Source of the DNA: Bacteroidales bacterium
GTDB taxonomy: Bacteria > Bacteroidota > Bacteroidia > Bacteroidales > WCHB1-69
Assembly (NCBI GenBank): GCA_016290715.1
Contig: JAEEUY010000040.1
Coordinates: 1 to 14,733, forward strand
Reading direction: 5' to 3'
DNA: 14,733 nucleotides
Under the pieces are notes generated by a model. It searched no databases. It was not told the origin of the DNA and saw only the letters and a program-made list of their open reading frames with translations. Shown here one piece after another: positions 7,490-14,040 of this stretch. The stretch's first letter is position 1; the number at the start of each line of letters is the position of its first letter. The position numbers were made by a program, and so were the translations under genes.

Positions 7490-8311
7490 CTATTTATCTT
7501 CTTTATGTTCCACTTTTTCTTGGGCTTCGGAATCCATAAAAATATCGTTCAATGTTTTTTCAAGTACCAAGGGGGAGATCCCGTGCGTAATATTGCCCGA
7601 TTGACAGATGGACAGATTGCCTGTCTGCTCTGAAACGACGACAGCCACTGCATCGGTAAGAACCGTAACGCCAATGGCCGAACGATGCCGCAAACCCAAA
7701 TCCGTAGGCAAATCCTCCCTATCGGAAACGGGTAAGATACACCGTGCCGAATAGATGCGATGATTTTTGATAATCATCGCGCCATCGTGCAAGGGACTAT
7801 TTTTAAAAAATATATTCTCTATCAGCTCTCTCGAAATCATGGCATCCAAACGCTCGCCCGTGGCAATGATCTCATCTAACGGGGTGTCTTTTTCAAACAC
7901 AATCAAAGCCCCTGTTTTGGAATCCGACATCCGGCGGCACGCACGCACCACATTGTTAATCTCTTCAGCAAATATTTTCACATCCCCTTTCTTATGAAAA
8001 CGGCCGCTAATAATTCTTGAAACCCTTGTATTTCCCAAAAGCACTAAAAATTTGCGGACTTCGGGTTGGAAAATGATAAAAAGGGCAATCACCCCCACAC
8101 TGATCACTTGACCCAAAACAGCCGTCAACAATTTGAAATGAAACGCACTCATCAATTTCCACAAAAGAAAAAGAATCACCACCGTGAAAAAAATACGGAT
8201 AGCCGTCGTTCCCTTCAATAATTTATACAATTGGTACAATATTATTGAAAATAACAGTATATCAATAATATCAGCGACTCCAAAATGAATAAAATCCAAG
8301 AAATCGAACAT
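7490..8311 (-). CDS. cdaA: Diadenylate cyclase CdaA
   Basis: Membrane-anchored synthase of the second messenger c-di-AMP from two ATP. From ATG 8311 the protein has 273 residues; a TTG two codons upstream (8317, directly after the previous stop) is possible but less likely. Three hydrophobic segments (about 12-30, 37-54, 61-82) precede a cytoplasmic DAC domain. The two catalytic signatures are present: SPLHDGAMII with DGA at 176-178, and LGLRHRSAIG with RHR at 208-210. A charged tail rich in E and K ends the protein. The architecture is that of CdaA (DacA/YbbP type), not DisA, which has no membrane helices and carries DNA-binding domains. No CdaR/YbbR partner gene is in the window. It abuts the DUF4293-like gene upstream and ruvB downstream, so the string is probably one operon. 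Confidence 0.95.
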   Translation of the reverse strand: MFDFLDFIHFGVADIIDILLFSIILYQLYKLLKGTTAIRIFFTVVILFLLWKLMSAFHFKLLTAVLGQVISVGVIALFIIFQPEVRKFLVLLGNTRVSRIISGRFHKKGDVKIFAEEINNVVRACRRMSDSKTGALIVFEKDTPLDEIIATGERLDAMISRELIENIFFKNSPLHDGAMIIKNHRIYSARCILPVSDREDLPTDLGLRHRSAIGVTVLTDAVAVVVSEQTGNLSICQSGNITHGISPLVLEKTLNDIFMDSEAQEKVEHKEDK

Positions 8312-8317
8312 AAACAA

Positions 8318-8803
8318 CTATCTTAAACGATCTGCGGCACGCACCATGCGCTCATCTTTTTTGATGGCTCTGTTTGCAAAAAATAAAGAAACTGCAGGAA
8401 TGATAGAAAGCAGAATCCATTTATTAAAATCCACGATGGCTCTTTCTGTCACCAACTGTTGTTTAGGGAAAAGAAGATTGGGATATACCCACAACATCAT
8501 AGCCATTGCTGCCAAAATCACCAGCATATTAATCCCATTAATGGAAACTTGACGAAGCCTGTTTTTATACATGAAAATGGTTACCAGCGACAATATAGCC
8601 GACACCGCCCACAATATAGCGATGTATGCCGTGCTATACACACCGACCGCCTCCCCCTCCACTGATTTCACAGCAAAAGCATCATACTCATACAACACCT
8701 GTGAGGTGGCAATATCAACAATATGACCGACTGGAATGAAAATTAAAACAATGGCAACTATCGCTGCTAAAAGAAGTAATAACGACTGAATTCTTTGTAT
8801 CAT
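8318..8803 (-). CDS. DUF4293-like four-helix membrane protein
   Basis: Small integral membrane protein of 161 residues with four predicted helices (about 6-26, 56-78, 88-107, 127-145) and a basic C-terminal tail. The opening MIQRIQSLLLLLAAI matches what I recall of the Bacteroidota family DUF4293, whose function is unknown. The frame extends upstream to a TTG at 8827, but that codon lies inside a -7 promoter element, so ATG 8803 (MIQRIQ) is the likely start. Its TAG is followed by the cdaA start within 0-6 bases, and the genes probably share a transcript. That position invites a guess that it affects c-di-AMP synthesis or membrane placement, but nothing in the sequence proves it. Confidence 0.8.
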   Translation of the reverse strand: MIQRIQSLLLLLAAIVAIVLIFIPVGHIVDIATSQVLYEYDAFAVKSVEGEAVGVYSTAYIAILWAVSAILSLVTIFMYKNRLRQVSINGINMLVILAAMAMMLWVYPNLLFPKQQLVTERAIVDFNKWILLSIIPAVSLFFANRAIKKDERMVRAADRLR

Positions 8804-8824
8804 AATGGTTCTTTTTATGGGCTG

Positions 8825-8832
8825 CAAAAATA
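8825..8832 (-). promoter_or_regulatory. Putative -7 element for the DUF4293-cdaA-ruvB-mlaE string
   Basis: The minus strand reads TATTTTTG, matching TAnnTTTG, followed by GCAG. Transcription would begin near 8821, about 18 nt before ATG 8803. The -33 element is not evident at 19-21 bp. Its position excludes the TTG at 8827 as a start of translation. Confidence 0.55.
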
Positions 8833-8929
8833 CGATTAAGTTTTGAGATTTAAGCCCATCCTCTTCACTTTTACAACAGTTTTTTTAACATAAACGAGGC
8901 AAAATATCCTGCCGATTCTCTTTATCGCA

Positions 8930-10096
8930 CTAATTTGACAATTTTCGTGCTTCACTTATCGGAATTTTCGCCCCATCTTTAAAAGCGATAATAAATGCAT
9001 CGGGGAATTTTTCTTTGAGCGTTTTTTGGATAGCTTGCGCTTTTTCAAATGTCGGTTCGCTCCCCACCGTATATTTCCACACCTCGTTTTCACAATACTT
9101 TTCTACATTTGCAATACCGTCAAATTTTTTATCTGTAACAGCAATTTCTTTCGGGGATGCATATACCTGAACCTTAAAGCACAATCCATTGGCAGATGAA
9201 GAGGATGTTGTTTGCTCTTCACTATTGACAGATTTCTCTTCCTCCCTATTTTCTTCTCTAATATCCACCTTCTTTTCCACTGTCTTGGACACTTTTTTCT
9301 CTGCCAACAAAGGTATTTGCGTGCCTTCAATCTGATTCTTATACTCAATGAAAGCATTGCAAATTGAAACCGCCATCGCATTTTGAGAATCTTTGTTTAG
9401 CAATACAGCCTCGTCCTCTTTATTAGAGATAAAGCCAAGTTCTATCAGAATACTGGGCATTGCCACTTTGTGCAGCACCCAAAAACCGGCTTGCTGCACC
9501 CCACGGTCGGTAAAACCATTGCACTTCAACAAATGGCGTTGCACTTTGGATGCCAGAAGTGCTGAATTGTGCAGATAAGCATTGGTATAAAGAGAAAAAA
9601 TGACATACGATTCAGGCGAGTTGGGGTTGAAATCGCCATAATTGCTTTTATAGTCTTTTTCCAGCAACATGGCCGCATTCTCTTTTCTGGCGACATCTAA
9701 ATTGGAAGTGGTTTTGTGCAAACCCATTACAAAGGTTTCGGTTCCCCGTGCCAACTTATTTTCAGCCGCATTACAATGGATAGAGATAAAAAGGTCGGCA
9801 TGCTTGTCGTTAGCAATTTTAGAACGGGTATATAGTGGAATAAAAACGTCCGTTTTTCGCGTATAATAAACTTCCACCCCCTTGCAATTTTCTGAAATCA
9901 ATTTTCCCAACTGCAGGGCAACCGCCAGAGTAACATCTTTTTCTTGTCCCTTCGCCCCTATTGCTCCGGGGTCGGTTCCTCCATGACCGGCATCAATCAC
10001 CACCTTGGCGATTTTATCTTTGGCTTGGGCAAAAGATTGCACGTTAAAAAAAGTTAATATAACAAATAATAAAATCAGCTTTTTTCTGTTTTGCAT
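8930..10096 (-). CDS. N-acetylmuramoyl-L-alanine amidase with C-terminal SPOR domain
   Basis: Exported peptidoglycan hydrolase of 388 residues that cleaves the bond between N-acetylmuramic acid and the stem peptide. A signal peptide (1-24; two Lys and one Arg, a hydrophobic core, then SFAQ) suggests cleavage after Gln24. An Amidase_3 zinc domain spans about 30-253, with ligands His38 (DAGHGG), Glu52 (GQEKD) and His107 (SIHCNA) and catalytic Glu219 (IELGFISN), all present. A charged K/E/S-rich linker (about 262-303) joins a SPOR-like domain (about 305-375, starting CFKVQVYAS), which in other proteins binds denuded glycan at the division septum. It is therefore an AmiC-type enzyme, probably for daughter-cell separation. 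It is transcribed divergently from lptD across 74 bp and separated from the downstream DUF4293-like gene by 102 bp containing that gene's promoter. Confidence 0.92.
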   Translation of the reverse strand: MQNRKKLILLFVILTFFNVQSFAQAKDKIAKVVIDAGHGGTDPGAIGAKGQEKDVTLAVALQLGKLISENCKGVEVYYTRKTDVFIPLYTRSKIANDKHADLFISIHCNAAENKLARGTETFVMGLHKTTSNLDVARKENAAMLLEKDYKSNYGDFNPNSPESYVIFSLYTNAYLHNSALLASKVQRHLLKCNGFTDRGVQQAGFWVLHKVAMPSILIELGFISNKEDEAVLLNKDSQNAMAVSICNAFIEYKNQIEGTQIPLLAEKKVSKTVEKKVDIREENREEEKSVNSEEQTTSSSSANGLCFKVQVYASPKEIAVTDKKFDGIANVEKYCENEVWKYTVGSEPTFEKAQAIQKTLKEKFPDAFIIAFKDGAKIPISEARKLSN

Positions 10097-10120
10097 ACAT
10101 TGTATTTTTATGTATTTTTG
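10090..10120 (+). promoter_or_regulatory. Promoter of lptD with -33 and -7 elements
   Basis: TTTG at 10090-10093 and TATTTTTG at 10113-10120 are separated by 19 bp, matching the Bacteroidota promoter consensus (TTTG, 19-21 bp, TAnnTTTG). Transcription would start near 10124, giving lptD a leader of about 47 nt. The -33 element overlaps the first codons of the divergent amidase gene. This is the best promoter match in the window. Confidence 0.68.
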
Positions 10121-10136
10121 ACAATTTTTTAGCGAG

Positions 10137-10144
10137 CAAAGTTA
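10137..10144 (-). promoter_or_regulatory. Putative -7 element for the amidase gene
   Basis: The minus strand reads TAACTTTG followed by C, an exact TAnnTTTG match. Transcription would start near 10133, about 37 nt before the amidase ATG at 10096. No good -33 TTTG at standard spacing was found. The element faces the lptD -7 box 16 bp away, so the two start sites lie between the boxes. Confidence 0.55.
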
Positions 10145-10170
10145 TTACAAAAAGAAAGATAGTAAGAAAC

Positions 10171-12903
10171 TTGATACAACGAATAATTAACGGTCGATTG
10201 TTATTATTATTGCGATATGTCATTGTAATAATAATCAGTTTGTTATGCTTAAAAATACACGCTCAGACAGTTTCTTCCGACACCCTAAAGAACGGTATTT
10301 CCTCCCCCGACTCGCCTATTGCTATTGATTCCATAATTTCCTCCTCCGACACTCTTTTTCTTCTTTCCGATTCATCTCAAAAAAAGACTATCATTCAGGA
10401 TGATACTATCGTGAAAAAAATTTCAAGCGGTGCCATTGATAAAATCGTGACGTATGAAGCGGAAGATTCTATCGTTATTGATATGCGATCCAAAATGGCC
10501 TATCTGTTTGGGAACGCAGTTGTTTATTATGAAGATATTGAATTACATGCCGACTACATTGAAATTGGGTTTGTCTCACAAGAACTTTACGCTACAGGGG
10601 TAGCGGATACCACTGGGAATTTTAGTGGTTTCCCCATTTTCAAACAAGGAGAAACCTCATTCAAGGCCCATGAAATAAAGTATAATTTCAAGACCACCAA
10701 AGGTATTATTTCACAAGTCATCACCGTTGAAGGCGAAGGTTTTATTCATGGAGAAAAAGTCAAAAGATTAGACGACAACACCTCTTTCATCAAAAAAGGG
10801 AAATACACCACGTGTGAGTTAGACCACCCTCACTTTGAGATTTCATTCACCAAGGCAAAAGTGATTCCTGACGACAAAATTGTCATGGGGCCAGCGTACC
10901 TCAGCTTTGGAGGCATCCCCACTCCCTTGGCCATTCCTTTTGGCTACTTTCCGCTAAAAAAAGGAAGAAGTTCCGGCATCATCATGCCCACCATCGGGGA
11001 GTCCAACAACCGTGGATTTTACCTTGAGAATTTTGGTTATTATTTTGGAATCAGCGACAATATCGACCTGCTCCTTGCCGGCGACATATACACCAACGGT
11101 AGTTGGGCAGCCAAAGTGCGCTCCAACTACGTCGTCCGATACAAATGCACCGGCAAATTGGATGTTAGCTTCGCCCAAAACTTTTTCGGTGAAAAATATA
11201 CCCCTTCCCGCTACAACACCAACGACTTCAAATTCTATTGGAGCCACAAACAAGATGCAAAATCCCACCCCACCACCCGTTTTTCCGCCCTCATCAATAT
11301 CGTTAGCCGTACGTTCAACACCTACAATCCTTCCAGTGTAAACGATTATTTATCAAACCAATACACGTCTAAAGTCAATCTATCCACCAGCGCAAAAAAT
11401 ATTTTCTACGCCGACATCACCGCTTCTTACACTCAAAACACCAAAACCGGCATGGTGGATTTTCTTTTACCCGATGTAAGCATGTCGGTAAACCAATTCT
11501 ATCCTTTCAGGAAGAAAAATAAAACAAAACTGAAGTGGTACGACAACATTTCCCTTAAATGGACCTCGCAATTCACCACACGGCTTTCTACAGTAGATTC
11601 CCTATTGCTCAAACCTGAGACATGGCAAGACCTGCATTTAGGAATGAGGCATTCCATCCCGCTCACCATCCCTATAAAAATTGCCAAACTCATCAACTGG
11701 AACACCACCATCAACCTAACAGAAAAATGGTATCTGCAGCGGGAGACGCTAAGTATGGACTCAACCATCAACGAAGAGGGCAATTCGATTTATACTGTCA
11801 ACAAAAAAATGCAGCGTAATTTTTATGCTTTGCACGACCTCAACATGCAGACGAGTCTCACCACCAAAATTTATTTTATGTACCAATTCAAGAAGGGGGG
11901 CTTGAAAGCTTTGCGGCATGTCATCACCCCCAACCTGAGCTTCAGTTATTCGCCCAACTTGAGTGGCCGAACATACGGAGAATATTTTAATACCATTACC
12001 GGGGAGACTGTGCGCTACTCCTATTTTAGCAATGCTATTTTCGGAGGGGTGGGCGATCGTTCCATTGCCATCGCAAAATTGTCAATCACCAACAACTTGG
12101 AAATGAAGGTGCGCTCCCGTCGCGACACCATCACGGGCATGAAAAAGATAGTTTTATTAGAAAATCTAACCCTCAACTGCCATTACGATTTTGCAGCCGA
12201 CTCACTCAATTGGTCGCTGTTTACCATCTCCGGGCGTACCACTTTGTTCAAACAACTGTACATCACTTTCAATATTGGCTTTGATCCTTACTGCTACAAC
12301 GAAAAGGGCGTTCGCATCAACAAAACCGAACTGAAAGCCAACCACCGTCTTTTCCGATTTTCCTCCACCGACCTCAGCATCGGATTAAATTTAACCTTGA
12401 ACCAGGATTTCTTTAAAGGGAAAACCGAAAAGAAAAAAACACCAACAGAAGAAGAACTTTTTACCGAAAACTCTTTGGGTATGCCTACCAAGCGCCCCGA
12501 CTTCTCCAACCCATGGTCTCTCACCTTGAACTATACTTTCTCCTATAGTGTCAACGATAACCGCTACTACTACATGAATCCCATTTACTATCCAGCCAAT
12601 ATGTCGGTTGACAACAAAGACAAAAAATACATAGGGAAAATCATCCAAACCATAAATATCAGCGGGGATGTCAATATTACGAAAAAGTGGAAAATCGGCT
12701 TTACAACTGGCTACGACTTCACCCAAAAAGATATGTCATATACCTCTATAGATATCTACCGCGATCTCCATTGCTGGGAAATGCGGTTTAACTGGATTCC
12801 CTTTGGCACCCGAAAAGGCTGGAGTTTTACGATTAATGTTAAAGCATCTGTATTACAAGACCTTAAGTATAATATGAAACGGGATTTCCGTGAAAATTTC
12901 TAA
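10171..12903 (+). CDS. lptD: LPS-assembly outer membrane protein LptD (Bacteroidota type)
   Basis: Outer-membrane beta-barrel of 910 residues that, by family, inserts lipopolysaccharide into the outer leaflet as the last step of the Lpt bridge. A signal peptide is seen (hydrophobic about 10-27, ending HAQ at 30-32). After a Ser/Asp-rich linker, an OstA-like jelly-roll domain (about 95-235) would receive LPS in the periplasm. The typical transition follows: IPFGYFPLKKGRSSGIIMPT at 255-274, then GFYLENFGYYFGISDNIDLL, recalling the LptD barrel entry. The rest alternates as beta-strands, and the protein ends in Phe, a common barrel C-terminus. No ATG is available: TTG 10171 is the best start, and TTG 10198 would also leave a usable signal peptide. 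It is divergent from the amidase gene and is followed by the ECF sigma gene after 50 bp. Confidence 0.9.
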   Translation: MIQRIINGRLLLLLRYVIVIIISLLCLKIHAQTVSSDTLKNGISSPDSPIAIDSIISSSDTLFLLSDSSQKKTIIQDDTIVKKISSGAIDKIVTYEAEDSIVIDMRSKMAYLFGNAVVYYEDIELHADYIEIGFVSQELYATGVADTTGNFSGFPIFKQGETSFKAHEIKYNFKTTKGIISQVITVEGEGFIHGEKVKRLDDNTSFIKKGKYTTCELDHPHFEISFTKAKVIPDDKIVMGPAYLSFGGIPTPLAIPFGYFPLKKGRSSGIIMPTIGESNNRGFYLENFGYYFGISDNIDLLLAGDIYTNGSWAAKVRSNYVVRYKCTGKLDVSFAQNFFGEKYTPSRYNTNDFKFYWSHKQDAKSHPTTRFSALINIVSRTFNTYNPSSVNDYLSNQYTSKVNLSTSAKNIFYADITASYTQNTKTGMVDFLLPDVSMSVNQFYPFRKKNKTKLKWYDNISLKWTSQFTTRLSTVDSLLLKPETWQDLHLGMRHSIPLTIPIKIAKLINWNTTINLTEKWYLQRETLSMDSTINEEGNSIYTVNKKMQRNFYALHDLNMQTSLTTKIYFMYQFKKGGLKALRHVITPNLSFSYSPNLSGRTYGEYFNTITGETVRYSYFSNAIFGGVGDRSIAIAKLSITNNLEMKVRSRRDTITGMKKIVLLENLTLNCHYDFAADSLNWSLFTISGRTTLFKQLYITFNIGFDPYCYNEKGVRINKTELKANHRLFRFSSTDLSIGLNLTLNQDFFKGKTEKKKTPTEEELFTENSLGMPTKRPDFSNPWSLTLNYTFSYSVNDNRYYYMNPIYYPANMSVDNKDKKYIGKIIQTINISGDVNITKKWKIGFTTGYDFTQKDMSYTSIDIYRDLHCWEMRFNWIPFGTRKGWSFTINVKASVLQDLKYNMKRDFRENF

Positions 12904-12953
12904 AAAATTATTTTTTCACCCAAAGATTTTTTAAAAATTATCGTTATATAATT

Positions 12954-13538
12954 ATGTTAAAGCAAGGCACAAACAATGAGACAGAGATTGCACAACTGAT
13001 TGCTGATTGTCGCCAGAATAATAGGAAGGCTCAGCATCGTTTGTTCAAGCTTTATTATGGTAAAGTGCTGGCTATATGTATGCGGTATGCAAAAAGTAAC
13101 GAAGAGGCGGAAGACATGCTCAATGAGGGATTTTTGAAACTCTTCACCAACCTTGAGAAATATACCACTACAGAAAAAGGTTCTTTTAATGCTTGGCTCA
13201 AACGCGTTGTGGTAAATGCCATTATCGATTATCAACGCAAGTATAACACACTCATCAACACCGCCCCTCTGGAAGCCATTCCAACTATGGAAATGGAACA
13301 TTATGACGAAAACAGTGCCCTATCCAAACTATCTACTGATGAGCTACTGGGAATGGTACAACAACTGCCCCCTATGGCACGCAGCGTATTTAACCTTTAT
13401 ATTTTTGAAAACTACTCTCATACTGAAATTGCCCAATTGTTGAATATTAAAGAAGGAACTTCCCATTGGCATCTCAATTATGCCAGAACAAAATTAAAAT
13501 CAATGATTTACGAAAATACCCAAAATTATGGAAAATAA
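12954..13538 (+). CDS. ECF-type RNA polymerase sigma factor
   Basis: Sigma-70 family protein of 194 residues with only regions 2 and 4, the layout of extracytoplasmic-function sigma factors. Region 2 spans about 25-95 (core-binding helix around AEDMLNEGFLKLFTNLEKY, then FNAWLKRVVVNAIIDYQRK for the -10 contact). Region 4 spans about 130-186 (LPPMARSVFNLYIFENYSHTEIAQLLNI, then EGTSHWHLNYARTKLK as recognition helix). ATG 12954 follows an AT-rich leader. The next gene overlaps its last 11 bases and encodes a single-pass membrane protein, the usual position for an anti-sigma factor. No TAnnTTTG element was found in the 50-bp gap after lptD, so it may share the lptD transcript or use a self-recognised promoter. 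The regulon is unknown. Confidence 0.9.
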   Translation: MLKQGTNNETEIAQLIADCRQNNRKAQHRLFKLYYGKVLAICMRYAKSNEEAEDMLNEGFLKLFTNLEKYTTTEKGSFNAWLKRVVVNAIIDYQRKYNTLINTAPLEAIPTMEMEHYDENSALSKLSTDELLGMVQQLPPMARSVFNLYIFENYSHTEIAQLLNIKEGTSHWHLNYARTKLKSMIYENTQNYGK

Positions 13539-14040
13539 TTTTGACCAATTATTTAAAGAAAAAATCAATAGCAAAAACTATCCTTATTCCAACAAAGCGT
13601 GGAAGAGTTTTAGCAAAAAAATGGGATGGAAAAGCGGATTGAGTGTTGCACAATCCATTGTTATTACCACCCTTACCTCATTGATAATCGTTGCTGGAGG
13701 GTATTTTTTGTATCAGCAAATCCATTCTGACAAACTCCCTGTTACCTCTTCGGAAACAGAACCACAACAGCCTGTTACAATCATAGATACAATCCTCCCT
13801 CCCTCTTCATTGGACACCCTTTCTCCACAAGAAACTGCGGATGTAGCATCAGAGACTCCCGAACAACCGAAACAAAAAACAGCTTCCAAAAGCAACGACA
13901 TAACCCCTTCACAACCAAGCACAAACGCTTCAACCGACACTCTATCTGCTAAAAAAAACACACCCAAATACATTCTACGGCCTAAAAATCCACGGAGAAT
14001 CCTTGAAATCAACACGGATACCATCAAATCCAACGACTAA
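13528..14040 (+). CDS. Single-pass membrane protein, candidate anti-sigma factor
   Basis: Not assigned to a named family. 170 residues: a Lys-rich, probably cytoplasmic N-terminus (1-38; DQLFKEKI near 6-13, aromatic NKAWKSF at 22-28), one membrane helix (about 40-62), a Pro/Ser/Thr-rich, probably periplasmic stretch (about 65-145), and a basic C-terminus. The start of the N-terminal part resembles the short FDxLF-K-W motif I recall from Bacteroidota proteins encoded next to ECF sigma factors. It has no cysteine, so it is not a zinc (ZAS-type) anti-sigma factor. It overlaps the sigma gene by 11 bp and its stop overlaps the era start (TAATG), so the three genes are probably translationally coupled. 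Anti-sigma activity is inferred from position and topology only. Confidence 0.7.
   Translation: MENNFDQLFKEKINSKNYPYSNKAWKSFSKKMGWKSGLSVAQSIVITTLTSLIIVAGGYFLYQQIHSDKLPVTSSETEPQQPVTIIDTILPPSSLDTLSPQETADVASETPEQPKQKTASKSNDITPSQPSTNASTDTLSAKKNTPKYILRPKNPRRILEINTDTIKSND

Noticed and set aside
8833..8929. Terminator for the amidase gene in the gap before the DUF4293-like gene
   Set aside because: Only a 4-bp GGCA/TGCC pairing around 8898-8913 was found, too weak to call.
12903..12950. A/T inverted repeat after lptD as an intrinsic terminator, or a promoter for the sigma gene
   Set aside because: The pairing is only A and T with a minimal loop and no G/C stem, and no TAnnTTTG element is present.
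13536..13543. TAATTTTG, a -7-like match at the sigma/anti-sigma junction
   Set aside because: It lies within coding sequence with no TTTG at 19-21 bp upstream; such matches are expected by chance in AT-rich DNA.
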